A stretch of 64,000 bases of DNA from NCBI RefSeq assembly GCF_036884655.1, contig NC_088335.1, forward strand, positions 46,046,001-46,110,000. Reading direction: 5' to 3'. The DNA is from Musa acuminata AAA Group (lineage: Eukaryota; Streptophyta; Magnoliopsida; Zingiberales; Musaceae). Every line of letters starts with the position of its first letter. Positions within the stretch are counted from its first letter, which is position 1. The notes beneath the pieces are model-generated. The model did not search any database. It was given only the letters and a program-made list of their open reading frames with translations, and was not told where the DNA came from. A program made the translations under genes and the position numbers. Shown piece by piece: positions 1-12,500 of the stretch.

Positions 1-2178
1 TCACTAAAATCTATGGTTACCATGTGAAGAGTGGATTATAGTGCAAGCTAATAATAATAGTATTATATTAAACCCAATGTGCTTTGGACTTGCCCACCGT
101 AGCCTAAAAGGCAAGCAATGGTCACTTTGCATCCCAAAGCGTTGACCAATCTTTGCTCTCTCTCTCTCTCAACTATCCTTTAGATTTCGTTAATTTAATA
201 TTTTTAACTTCTATTAATCGTGAGATCATTTGATGCAGTCACTAAGCTTCACGTCCATAAGATTAGATGAAATTTTATACTGGTTGTTACTCAAGAATTA
301 CTTCGTATAAATCTCCATGACACAAAAACAAATACCTACTTGCAAAATACAACATATAATTTGGTAAATTATTCGGAATTATAGAGTATGCAACTAAGCA
401 TCAAACAGATTAAAGTTGATGCTTTATTTATTTATTTATTTTTGTACAGAACTAAATATATCTTCTTCTTTTTTTATAGAATTATAAGATTTACTAAACT
501 TTCTCCTTTTGATATTATGATTTCATTTATGTTTACTTTATAAATGAATGATATATTGTTAATGCTGATATTTAAGAGCATTTTATGATGATCCTTAAGT
601 GGCCTCTCTTAAACCAGTGCCAAAAGTGCCTCCATTGCTATGTTGGCCACCTCACCAGCCCTGCCATCTTCCAGTCTTTGTCCTCACCCATCCGATGGCC
701 GCCATAAACCTGAGCAGCGAAAGGTTGGCCTTGACAAGGAGTAGACCAGAAATGCCACGAGCATTGGCACATGGAGGTCTTGAAATCCTCTACCAGAGTT
801 GACCTCTTTCGTATTCTCTAGTGTTCTTAGGCAGCTGCAACAGCAGCACCACCAACCAAACTGCTTCATCACCCCCACATGGACACCAGTTGTGCGCATT
901 ACTGCTCCCAATTCCATGCCAGTAATCATAAAAGAAAGGAAGAGAGAGGGAAGGGGAGCGAGAGAGAGTTCGAAGTCACAAGAAATCACCAAACAAGGAC
1001 ACCCCAATGAGTGATGCACTGGTAAGTTTCTTTGGTACTGTCTGCGCTTTTTTCTCAGGGAATCTCTCTGCGCTGGGACCCAAAAGTTTGAGTCTTCAAT
1101 GCTCATTAATGGGAGCAAGGAAGAGCACAACCTCCTTTGTTCTTTGCTGCTTCCTCTATGATCTTTTTCCCCTTCCTATTTGTTTTCTGCTTTTGACAGA
1201 TGGTTGATGCATGGGTTGGTCCCCTCCAGCTCAACACGGTGCGGTTTGGAATGGTGTGAAGAGGTCTGCAAGCAGGGCAAAAGACAGAACAGAAGCTGCA
1301 CTTTTGTTGTGGTGTGAAACGTCTTCCTTCATCTCCTGCCATCTCTGTTTGTTTGGTTGGGAAATGAAGGGTGGGTTTGCCTTCTCTGGGGATTATCTGG
1401 GTTTTGGAGCTTGCTGAGGGTGCTAACTTGTTCTACAGTTTGGTTTTTGTGCTCAGGTTGCAGATTCATTTACATTAGAGGTTTTGGTGGGGATTGGGGA
1501 ACTTGGGGTTGTTTACCTGGTGGTCCTGGTGGTGATCTTTTTGTTCTTTTGCTTTTGTGTGATTAGGTCTGGGTTTTGTGGGTATGTGGTGAAGAACTGG
1601 TGCTTGTTTGGGGCTGTTTGTTCGCTCTTCTATCTTTTGAAGGTTTGGTGGTGGTTTTGACTGCTTCCATGTGTGAGAATGGCCTAAAGTTTGGATCTTG
1701 GAAGGGATTGTTTGAGGGTTTCATGGTGGCCTCCGTTCTTTGTGCTTTGAGCTCTTCTGAGTTCTCAGTTTCTTGAGCGATAGTTAAATTTGCGACCTTG
1801 TGTGTCTTTTTCGGGTGATGTGTTGGTGGGCTTTTGATTCTTGAGCACGGTTGTGCCTGGAAACATTCTGGTATTCTTGGGGGATTGAGGTGTGCTCTCG
1901 AGTTGGTCTCAGCTTGCAGTTGACGGTTTTTATTTTGGATCAGGTTGCAGGGATTTTGGTACTGAGGTTGAGGTCTATCTCTGAAGCTGACTGCAGTTTT
2001 CTGTGAACATGTTCCTGTGAGGCAACAGATTGATGGAGAATAGCTTATGGCCTAAACTTTTGAGCCTACTTGTCGATTACTGAAGATCGCGGCGTGTTCA
2101 GAGTGTGATCTCTGGTTATTGCCAGGTTCTGTTTGGATTATTTTTGCTCTGGCCATTTCATTTCAGAGTTAGTTCAGA
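1..2178 (+). promoter_or_regulatory. Upstream region and probable 5' leader of the NPH3-family gene
   Basis: No protein-coding gene is recognisable here. Positions 1-600 are AT-rich with a short CT run near 155-170. From about 600 the base composition rises and the sequence looks like transcribed leader. A good splice donor (ctg/gtaagt) lies at about 1020, and a plausible acceptor (ttttgacag) ends at about 1199, so one or more untranslated leader exons are likely. The stretch 1200-2100 is T/G-rich, like leader intron. Short open frames in this stretch have no recognisable protein character. The transcription start cannot be fixed from sequence alone. Confidence 0.4.
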
Positions 2179-5100
2179 ATGGCCTGCAAGAAGCTGGGAT
2201 CAAAAGCTGATGCCTTTCAACGACGAGGGCAAGCCTGGTAAGCTGTATATTCTGCCTTTTTGTTCTAATGATATGCATATATTCTAAAGTGATCTTAGAA
2301 TTGCATCTAAGCTATCTTCTATTCTGAGTGGTCAGAAACTTGTGACTCAATTGATAAGATCATTGTAGATCTAAAGCCAGTATTGTAGTTTACGAGATGT
2401 ATGACTTTCCAAAAGTGCAAGCTCTTATTTATGTCTAGAAGTTACGGCCTCTGAAACAGGCAGTCTTTTTTGGATTAGTTTTGTCTATTTTACTAAATTT
2501 GACAATAGAATCCTTAAAAATATTATCTGAAGTATATTATTCATGTAAGAGACTCCATGAAATATACAAGTCTATGAAAAACTGATTGCTATCGTTATTT
2601 GCTATTTCTTTTTAACTTCTGCAATTTTTCCTGACTTGTTGAATATTATATTTTTCTTGGTGAATTTATTAGTATGGTTGTCACCCTAATTTCAATTCTA
2701 CAATGTTCTACAGTTTCACAAGCAAAATAGTCTTATCTTGACAATGCTAAATGGAACCAACATTTATAGAGGTTGTGGCACGAACAGTTGGTGGCTTGCT
2801 GCACATTGTCCCATGAATTAACGGTTAAAGGGTAAAATAAGAAGGAACAAATGGATTTAATTATTAAGAATTAGTTTATCCTCAAGCTCTAATTGTTTCT
2901 CTTAGTTGTTGTTGGATACTTGGATATGCCATGAATGTTTAGATAAGCACTCCAAATTTAGCCCAAATCGGACAAGCCCATAGTATAGGTGCCTTGTTGC
3001 CTCTATTTGCTTGTACCACATAGATTTAAAGAGAACTAATCCTGAATGGTCACGGCATTTTAAGGAACAAAGATAAAGGGAAATCAACATCCTGAGAAAA
3101 TTAGCTTTGCAACTACAGGAGCGTTTTCAGTGAGGAATTGGGGAACAAGATTTTCAGGGACTAAAGTGAAATTATTAGATCTTTAAATGGGATAATCATA
3201 CTTGAGTTATAAAAAAATGGTGGTATGCTGCACGAGGATCCCAGCAATATAGGGTCTAGAAATTATTGTGATCATCTTTGTTTGAGAAGAGCATACACAG
3301 CGATAAGAGTGCCCAAACAGGAACAAGATTCATATGGTGTGCAGTTCTCTAGGTCACCTCTTCCATAATAGTGGCAATACGAATATCAAATGAAAAGGCT
3401 TTTCTGAGTTAAAATTTTCTCTCAAAAGATTGCTCATTGAGGACCTCAATTGGTTTTGCTAGTCAATTTGTGGTCCTAGAAATCAGAAACGTGAAATATA
3501 GGCATCATATTTGGTTAAACACTTGGTTTGTTTTGTGTATTTTCTTGGGTCTATGACTATTATTAGGAAGTGAAGCTTAAAAGTTAAAAGCATTTGTGAT
3601 ATATTGCAATCGTCTCAAATAATTGCTAAGATCTATTAACCATGTAGAAATGCTTCTGGACTCTGAAGCTTCTCCATGCATGCCTGTGTAAATTGTGGTT
3701 AGCTTGAATAAGGTCCTTTTCTTTATTCATCATAAACTTGCTAGGAGATAAAAAGGCATGCTAGAAAAACAAAAACTGGACTGTTCTTTTCCTCCTGCAG
3801 TGATCTGAACCTTTTTTGCTTTTTATGTGGCCTAAATCCTTAAATTGCCCCTCTATATGAGAGGATAACTATCTTGAATCTTTACTATGGTCAAATCTGT
3901 CTAGAAGTATTTTTCACTCTCCATTTTGTTTTTTCTGTCAGGTTATGATAAAATTGTTCTATATGACAAACATTATTGTAGTTGCATGTGGATCACTTGT
4001 TATTTGTGCATTCTGCAGGTTCTGCACTACTGGGCTTCCAAGTGATATTATTGTTGAAGTTAGCGAGATGTCCTTCCATCTGCATAAGGTGAGGTGATTA
4101 ATCATTAAATCGAATGGGACCATACTTGTATCTAGCTACTATCTAATGCAATACCTTTTCTTAAAAAGCTGACGCAATTAAGCATTTAATCAAACGAGAA
4201 CCCATACACTTTGGTGTTACATTAAAGTTGCTCCTTCATGACACGAGTAACTATGGTTCAAGTCGCTAAATCCTGCAAACGCAATATTAAATCATTTTGA
4301 CACATATTTTGTGTTATCAGGCAAGGCACTAATATTTTGAACAATTTTAAGTTTCAACATTCTTTTTCATGGAGGCAAGGAACATGTTTAGCTCCTAGCA
4401 TTGTACAGCATTGTTGTCATTTGGGTCAAATCAATTTTTGTTGTATTAAATCTCGATATGAAGATTAAAATTAAATGAGTGCTGCTACTTAGTAACTGTT
4501 TGTTTCTTTGTGGGTTTTAATGTAGATGGAAAAGAAACTTGAATTTAATATAAATGCATAAATTAGACACAAACTCTCTTGTAAAATGAAGCCTCTAGAT
4601 CGAAACAAGTCGCTAATAAGGAACATTTCATGTCTAAAACAAATGGAATTGTTGCTGCCTGAGATGGACAACCAACTTGCTTTTCCAATGACAGATAGAG
4701 TTTGTTATCAGTTGTTTCTTTACCATTGAAGAGAATAATTTTTTATGAGACCGATAGAACTATTATTTTGTTTAGTGGTCTAATTTTCTCATAGCCATTG
4801 TTTAGGCCAGTTTGTCATTTTCTATTTGTTCTTCTCCTTATTAATTGTAATTTTGTCCAACTCATGTTAATTTTATTTCCAAAGTAGCTGAATTATGTTA
4901 TTCGCTAATTACATTTGTAATTTTTTCTTGCAGTTTCCTCTTCTGTCAAAGAGTGCTCTCTTGGAAAAGCTTATTGAGGAGAGCTCTGATGAAGAAGATG
5001 GTTGTGTAGTGAAGTTATGTGATATGCCTGGTGGGGATAAAGCATTTGAACTAGTAGCTAAGTTCTGTTACGGTGTTAAGTTCGAACTCGCTGCCTCAAA

Positions 5101-6966
5101 TGTTGTTTTCCTGCGCTGTGCTGCTGAATATCTTCAAATGACAGAGGAAATAGCAGAGGGCAATTTGATTGCCCAAACAGAGATCTTTCTTAGCCAAGTT
5201 GTTCTTCGTGGCTGGAAAGATTCGATAAAAGTGCTCCAAACCTGTGATAATCTTCTCCCTCATGCTGAAAATCTTCAGATCATTAAGCGATGCATTGATT
5301 CTTTAGCAGTTAAAGCTTGTACAGATCCCAATCTCTTTGGTTGGCCTATGATGGAGCATGGTGCAATGCAAAGCCCAGGCGGGAGTGTTTTGTGGAACGG
5401 AATAAGTACGGGAGCCAGACCTAGAAACTGCAGTTCTGATTGGTGGTACGAAGATGCATCTTCATTGAGTCTTCCCTTGTATAAGAGGTTGATCTCAGTC
5501 ATGGAATCTCGAGGTATCAGACAAGAGGTCGTAGCAGGCTCCGTGACATCTTATGCCAAAAAGTATCTGCCTGGTATTAGTAGGCGTCACAGTCTGGCTC
5601 CTGTAGCTCTGACTGCTGCACCATCTGAAGAAGAACAGAGACATCTCCTCGAAGAGATTGTGGGCTTGTTGCCTTTACAAAAGGGTGTTACATCAACTAA
5701 AATTTTATTTGGACTTCTTCGTACTGGCATGATTCTGCGAGCTAATCCAACTTGCATTTCCAACTTGGAGAAAAGGATAGGACTGCAGCTAGACCAGGCA
5801 AATTTGGAAGATCTACTTCTGCCAAACTTTTCATATTCTATGGAGACACTCTACAACATCGACTGTGTTCAACGAATTCTAGAGCACTTCTTAGCCATGG
5901 ATCAAGCTGCTGATGGGGCATCTCCTAATTTGGTTGATGATGAGCAGTTAATTGGTTCACCTTCTCTTGCACCCATTACTACTGTTGCCAAGCTAATTGA
6001 TGGGTATCTAGCAGAAGTTGCACCAGATATCAACTTGAAGCTTCCAAAGTTTCAAAATCTGGCTGGTGCAGTACCTGATTATGCACGACCACTGGATGAT
6101 GGACTGTATCGTGCTATTGACATCTATTTAAAGGTAATTATTCAAGTACATTTTATTAATAATTATCATGAGGTTTCTCCATGCGAACCAAAAATGTAAA
6201 AATCACATTGGAAATTTGGGTCTCCACTACTACAAACATGTTTGTTCTTTTTTCCTCATAAAGAATATCACATATGTTGTAAACTTCAACAACAATCTGT
6301 CAAATGATCAATATCATTGTTTCATGCTAATTACTACAATGCCTAAATTTTTATTCCAATTTTCCATTGTGCTGTTGCAAAATTGTTGATGATGTGTAAT
6401 ATATGACACATTTGCAGGCACACCCATGGCTCAATGAAGCCGAAAGGGAACAGCTCTGCAGGCTGATGGACTGCCAGAAACTCTCCCTAGAAGCCTGCAC
6501 TCATGCTGCACAAAACGAAAGGCTCCCGTTACGAGTAGTGGTTCAAGTTCTTTTCTTCGAGCAACTTCAACTGAGGACCTCGATTGCTGGTTGCTTGCTT
6601 GTTTCCGATAACCTTGATGTCTCACGGCCTCTGAGGAGCGGTCTGGTGGGTTCAGGAGATGGCGGTGGGTGGGCAAGCACTGTGAGGGAAAACCAAGTCT
6701 TGAAGGAGGGAATGGATAGCATGAGGATGAGGGTGTATGAGCTCGAAAAGGAGTGCACAAGCATGAGACAGGAGATCGAGAAGTTGGGACGAGGGAAGAG
6801 CAAGTGGAGTACTGTTTCAAAGAAGTTTGGATTTAAGCTCAAGTCCCAGATGTGCAGTGCCCAAGAGGAGTCTGTAAGCGATCATCAGCAAACCGGAAGC
6901 AACACCATTGAAAAGTTGCCAGCTAAGCTCACTAAACACAAGCAGCAGCTATCCACAGATGCATGA
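2179..6966 (+). CDS. BTB/POZ and NPH3 domain-containing protein (NPH3/RPT2-like family)
   Basis: Four coding exons join in frame: 2179-2237, 4019-4088, 4934-6133 and 6418-6966 (625 aa). The start ATG opens the family's usual MACxKLGSK beginning, and exons 1-2 encode the conserved [11 protein letters not shown] strand that opens the BTB fold. The BTB domain covers roughly residues 25-130. The NPH3 domain runs about 210-500, from SDWWYED (residue 212 on) through [14 protein letters not shown] and [13 protein letters not shown] to [12 protein letters not shown] short coiled coil follows (about 534-572), then a basic tail. Family knowledge: these proteins act at the plasma membrane as substrate adaptors for Cullin-3 E3 ligases in phototropin and auxin-transport signalling. 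The sequence most resembles the Arabidopsis At1g30440 type rather than NPH3 itself; the C-terminus (STDA) shows no RxS 14-3-3 site like that of NPH3. All splice sites are GT/AG and no damage is seen. Confidence 0.95.
2238..4933 (+). other. Introns 1 and 2 of the NPH3-family gene
   Basis: Two AT-rich introns of about 1.8 kb and 0.85 kb flank the 70-nt exon 2. Donors gtaagc and gtgagg and acceptors ctgcag and ttgcag are clear. No transposon, RNA gene or open frame with protein character was recognised in them. Confidence 0.7.
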
Positions 6967-7130
6967 CCATTTCCCGTGAGGGATCAAGGTTTGTAACTCT
7001 AATTTTCTGGGGTTTTTTCTTACATCAGGAAGTTGTGAATTCAGTCTCTTGGACAAATGTTATTTTGAGGTTTGTCCTTCACTTTCTCTTGTGTATGAAA
7101 TAGTACTAATCTTGTGTTACCTATATGTTT

Positions 7131-7575
7131 CTTACTGGTGACTGCAATGCTAAAACCGCAAACTCAAAAAATATATATATGTTGGAATTAGTTTTTCTTC
7201 TTGGATTCTTGTCGCAATTCTGCTGAGTCATCAAACTTTTACATTGTTGTCTCAATGAAGTTCAACTAACACTAGATGGCAACACACACCTGTAAGCACT
7301 ACTATGCCTTTGAATGGGATGATTGACCTTGGAAGATGAGTTAATTTGGGTTAATTACATGCTACTTACCAGTGATTGTGATGCTGCATCAGCAAATTAG
7401 AAAGACCTGTATCTTATATGCCTACTTCTTCTTGGTTTGTTGTCACATAATTCTGGTTGGTCACCAAACTTCTACATTGCTCCATCTCAATCAAGCTCAA
7501 CCAACACCAGTTGGCAGCATATACCTGCAAGCATTACTATGCTATTAAATGGGATAGTTGACCAGGGAAGATGAA
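7131..7575. repeat. Diverged tandem duplication, about 234-bp period
   Basis: Two adjacent copies (about 7131-7340 and 7364-7575) share the order cttac..agtga, cttcttgg, catcaaact/caccaaact, tctcaat.aag.tcaac, tggcaacac/tggcagcat, actatgc and gat.gttgacc..ggaagatga. A third partial match to the end of the unit lies near 7740-7765 (tccatgaatggggtagttgacc). The copies differ by many substitutions and small gaps, so the duplication is not recent. It lies downstream of the NPH3-family stop codon. No coding capacity is seen. Confidence 0.65.
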
Positions 7576-8180
7576 CCTGCCAATGTAGAAGTTTGTCCAG
7601 ACATCAAATGCTCATCACACAGCAGAATTCCTGGTTGGTGGGTGAAATATCCATTCTTGTTCTTTCTTTTCTTAGTAGTTCTTTGAACCTGCTCACCTTG
7701 ATCAGCTTTACACTAGTCCTTGTCCCCACACTTGTCAAATCTCCATGAATGGGGTAGTTGACCTTCTCCTCCTCTGCACTCAATGCACCATTTCATGGTG
7801 GTAGTGTAGTTTATAATATGCAAAGATCTCCAATGTTGGCTTGCACTTAGTTCAGCTAGAAGTTTCAATTAAGTTTTATGTTGTTTTTGCACTTTCCATC
7901 ACTTAGTGGAATTGATTGATGGCTTTCTGTCCATACTATGATGTGATTAAGTTTGTCTTGCAAAGTGAGTATGAGAGCTTCATGTGATTTGGACTCCAAA
8001 TCATTTTTTTTTGTCACAAACACAATTATTATGTTGGTCTTCAGTGGAAATGGATCAGAAGAGTCTTTTGAGTTATGAACTGACTATAATTATGCGGTTA
8101 AGTGCATGCCTTTGCCAATCACATGAAACAACATCAATCCCAATAGTTACTATTGTCAGAAAGTGATGTTCATTGACTTT
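7576..8180. other. Intergenic DNA, nothing recognised
   Basis: Apart from the partial repeat end near 7740-7765, this AT-rich stretch shows no gene, RNA or mobile element that I can support. Confidence 0.5.
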
Positions 8181-8289
8181 GGGAAATTCAAAGAGAGGGA
8201 AGAAAAAAGGAACTGCCCCTCAAAACTTCATGGGAAATTTTAGAATAATTTACCTCATTATTCAGTCAAAGTTCGATTTAAAAAAAATT

Positions 8290-8960
8290 AATTAACGTAT
8301 CGATTTTTAAAAATTCTCGTAGAATTATTTTTTTTCAAAATGATGATATTACCCATATTGACCATCACTTCTACCTAGCATCATTACCCTTATCGAACCC
8401 CATTAGCCCTCATCAGATCCATCCATGCCTTTGTAGATCTTGATGACTCATGTCGAACTTGCCATGGCCTACCTCGTCGTCACTATTCTCCCTCGTTGCA
8501 CAAGCAACCCCTAGCCCCCGTTGCCCTAACTCGCCTCTCCTCTACCTCACCAAACCTACCGCTACCTCCACCTGCACCTCCTTCGTTGGTCCACAAAGAT
8601 AATGAAAACAAGGTGCACAAGGGTAAATTCAACGAGACAAACGAAAGCAAAGCCTGCCGTATCGAACCGTACCGCCCGATATGGGCAATACGTACCAATC
8701 CGACAGACCAACGGTACGCGGACCGTCCTGTACCGTACCGAGCCTGGATCGAAACACCGTTACGGTACGGTACGACGGACCTTGAACGAAAGGGAAGTGG
8801 CGATAAGGGCCAAGGATCGCCTATGCTACAAGCAAGAACGACAAAAGCAAGACACATAAGGGCAAGTTCGAGGAGTAAAATGATCTTTTCATGCAAGAAG
8901 CTATAAGAATTTTTAAAAATTAAAACATGCTACGAGAATTTATCAAAACTAAAAACTTTT
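8290..8960. repeat. GC-rich repeat-like block with AT-rich, partly inverted ends, interrupted by a small element
   Basis: A GC-rich, C/T-biased block (about 8340-8640 and 8785-8870) is bracketed by A/T-rich tracts. The left tract contains aaattctcgtag (about 8309-8320) and the right contains its inverse ctacgagaattt (about 8930-8941), which suggests inverted ends. The open frames on both strands inside it are low complexity and are broken by the 8648-8784 insertion. It may be an old non-autonomous DNA transposon with captured sequence, but I could not define exact termini or a target duplication. Confidence 0.35.
8648..8784. mobile_element. GGTAC-rich non-autonomous hAT-type element, copy 1 (137 bp)
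   Basis: The element starts caaagcctgccgta and ends tacgacggaccttg, so its termini are imperfect inverted repeats. It is flanked by an identical 8-bp duplication, aacgaaag, at 8640-8647 and 8785-8792. The 8-bp duplication and ends fitting the hAT terminal rule (YARNG) point to the hAT superfamily. The interior is packed with GTAC palindromes (ccgtaccgcccgatatgggc, ggtacgcggaccg). It has no coding capacity, so it would have depended on a transposase made elsewhere. Confidence 0.8.
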
Positions 8961-9572
8961 TCTAAGAATTCACCCTTGTTCAATTAATCAAATCATAAAT
9001 TTCATAAAAATATAATATAAATTGTTACTTGTGATAGTTTATATTTTTTTATTCCTTATTAAGTTTATTTTTGACCCCTTGATTGAAATCCTAGCTTTAC
9101 CAACTACACTGAAAACACTCAATTGAAATCACTGTTGTTGAAATATATGAAACAGCAAGGATAATACATAAATTGTACTAAAACAATCCTTTGGGACTCC
9201 ACACAACAAGCTCCTGGCTCACTGTACATTTTATATACACAACAAACCATCAAAGCACCCCAATTTACAGCAAACAAGTGCAAAGTCAGTGGATAAAGTA
9301 TAGAGGTCAAAGGGTGAATGCTTGATGAAAAGTACTTCCTTGGATCTTAGCTTCCTCAGATTGGGACATTATGCATCTCACCCAAGGATGTACAAGTCAA
9401 TGGCACAACAATCATAATGAGAACCCTTCCAAGACTGGCTTCAACACAATCTCAATAGGATGAAAGACTCCAACATAGATGCAGCAATTTGAGCAGAAAT
9501 TTGCTCACTATGCACTGTGAAAAGCATACTGAAGGAGCACCCTCACATTCTCGACTTCTAATACCGCATGCA
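8961..9572 (-). terminator. 3' flank of AIR9, including possible poly(A) signals
   Basis: This is the region after the AIR9 stop codon on the minus strand. Candidate poly(A) signals on that strand are a TATAAA-like site near 9226-9231 and AATAAA near 9064-9069. Which one is used cannot be told from sequence. The NPH3-family gene points towards this region from the other side, so the two genes are tail to tail. Confidence 0.3.
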
Positions 9573-12500
9573 TCATGTCTCTATCTTGAGAAGAGAATTA
9601 AGGGATGTGCTGTTGAACCGTTGTGCGAATCCTCTTATCACAAGAACAATGACGTCCCGCATATGTCGAGTTTGCACCATCAAGTCCACTTCATTCTCAC
9701 CATCAACCACAATCTTGAATCGGTGTTGGTCATTGCGATAAAGTTCAACCTGCAAAGTCCAGTGAGATGTCAATACGCACAAGTCTGTGGAGTCAATGTT
9801 GTAATTGGTCCATTTGAGAGGAATGATTAAATTCAGTACGCTCATCATTTGGCCATATGCCTCAGCTCATCAATTACGTTATTGCTGGGCATCTACTGGG
9901 AAAGCATATCATAATTTTTGAAGGTTCTTAAATATCTTCACCAATTATCTGCACGACCATCAAGAATCATGCATGCTACCAAAGAGTTCACAAGAGAATC
10001 AAGTAAATTTGGAATCCACTGTGCTTCCCCAGTAGTACACGGGAATGAAAGAACTTACATGAAAAGGAGGAGCATATGTTCCACGGATTTCGGTATTTGG
10101 AAATGAAGTCTTAGAACCAGGTTTAACAACCTTGACTCTCTTCCTGTTGACTTCTAGAATTCTTTTCTCAAGATTTCCTGCTCCTGGAGCCTGTAAAATT
10201 GATGCAGGAAGAATAAACAGTTTTAGCTTTGGAATCACTCAGTTCTATTTTATCAATGATCACAGAAGAGAACTACAGTTACCTCCTTTGCAGACCGGTT
10301 TCTCTCACACAATGCCTGTTTCCAATAGAAAGAAAAGATTGTCAACTTCCAGATATGATAATTGTCCATAAAATATATTTATAAACAAGACCTCTATGCT
10401 CAAATCTTTTGAGAAAATTCCACAATAAGCCAATGAGGTTGCAATCAAAAGTACCCAATGGTCAAACTAAATTTAGCTCGAAACAATTTCTGACTGTTAC
10501 TCTATATCATTGCTTCCAATTTTGAACACTATAAGCCCCATGTACAAAGTATGGCTAAGAACGGCTGACCCAAGGTCAGCATGCAGCATGCCGCATGCCG
10601 CATGCCATGCCAACCCAAGATGGATCCTCATTCACTTGTCCTGGCATGTGAAGTTGATCAATATTCATGGATGGGCATTTATGTCCCGTGCAGGAACAAC
10701 CTTTATCATGCGATAGCATAGGATACCTTGTACACAAATGTAAATAGATGGACAGAAACTGGGAACAGCGCCAGAAGTCACAAGCCAGATGATCAAGTGT
10801 AAAATCGCTGTCAAAAGGAAAAGGATATTGGGCAATATTTTGGGGGGGGAGGAGGGGGGAAGCCAAAAGCAAGCAGTACCTCAAACTTCACAGATCCAAG
10901 CTCCAAGTTCTGCTTCACTTCTCTGTAAACATCTGGCTCTGCAAATGGGTAAAAGAGGTAACTGAATACAACCATAGGAAACTGAATGATGGAATGAAGC
11001 TAAATAGTACACCAAGCTTTTCCGAAAAATGTTAATCAAATTGGTTCCTTAGGTCAAGAATTTGTCAGCATGAACATAGAAGAAAACCAAAAGTTCTCCC
11101 CCAAGTTTTGAACACTGAGCAATAAATAAAATAAATCAGATAACCGTTAGTACATTCAACTAGCCTGGGGAACCAACCAAACAAATCTTTAAACTTCTGT
11201 GTTTTCCAATAATAGTACAATTTCCAAAACAATCATATACTTAAGGTGACTGTAGGACTACCACACTGTTGCAATTAAAGGAATAAGAAAACATGTTATT
11301 CCACTCATGAACAACCTGCAAATAAGCCACAAGTTCTGCATCAGACAGTATACAAAAATACACAAATCATGTTCATCTACAAGAGATCCACTTGAAAATT
11401 CATGGATGAAACCGTTTGACTTAAAAATGATTTATACATTTTTAGTATCATTTACAATGTCCTTTTCCAACAAGTTCTCTCTCCTTATCTTTGGGCAGTT
11501 TTTGAGGGGAGTGAGCTCAGGTTGCCGGCAAATGGAGATTCTCTATACTTACAAATGGCAATATCTTTTTATCTGTTTATGGTTTACAAATCTAACCTAC
11601 CAGTCTTGTGAATGGAGGCAACTACTGGATCCAAATGGGACCCACCCGTGGAAAAATAGTTGCTTCAAGTCACAAGACAAATAGGTGACACTGGCAAGCC
11701 ATAAAAGTGCAGCAAAGATATTCCGGCCCATATTTGCAGTAGAGCCATGAATCTTGCATTTTAAAATGCAACTCAGCTATTCGATAACTTAGATTTATGA
11801 TTACAGCATGGCTACTTTTGTTTCGTTACTTGCATTTGTCAATTGCAGACTATTTATCTATTGTGCACTGGGACGAGCAATGTTTGTAGGGATTGGTGGA
11901 AGGACAATAGGCAGCATTGTAAAGATAGGCAGTGGGAAGGGCCGCTTTGTTCAAAGTAGGAGGCAGGAGATGTGACACCCCCATTTAGTCCCACTTTAGA
12001 AGTTAGAGAAAGTTTGAGTGATTTATAGGGCTCGAGTGAATCTGATATTACTAATTTGGACTTAAGTATTTTGAGCCATGTGGTTCTAAGCTTATTAAGT
12101 AAATAGATTAGCTGTCCCATTGAGAAAGATTATGGTAGTGGAGAGAACTGTTATTGGACAGTGAGATTCCCACATTAGAACTATCTATGGTCGGAGTTTG
12201 AGAAACATTGAAGTATGAAGCAACTACCAGGTTGGGTCTCACTTGCACCATATTAGGATTTGATTTGACGATGTTAAGCCTTAAGTGTGGTGAGATTGTG
12301 ACACCTCAATTTAATCCTGGTTTGGAAGTAGGAGAAGGCCTAAAATTGGTTAAACAATCTTGAGCTTAGCATTTTGGGACACGTGATTCTAGTCTCATCA
12401 AGCCAATTGATTAGTTACCGCAGGTCATGATAAGCGAGGCACAATCAGTGGAGGCGATAGCAGTGGTCAAGAAGGATGATGTCAGGAGTAGTCAAAAGGC

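Noticed and set aside
684..1776. Several 60-148 aa open frames upstream of the NPH3-family gene
   Set aside because: They have no recognisable domains and overlap one another in a region that looks like leader and leader intron.
8483..8906. Overlapping 136-137 aa open frames on both strands
   Set aside because: They span a GC-rich repeat and the 137-bp inserted element, so they cannot be an intact ancestral gene.
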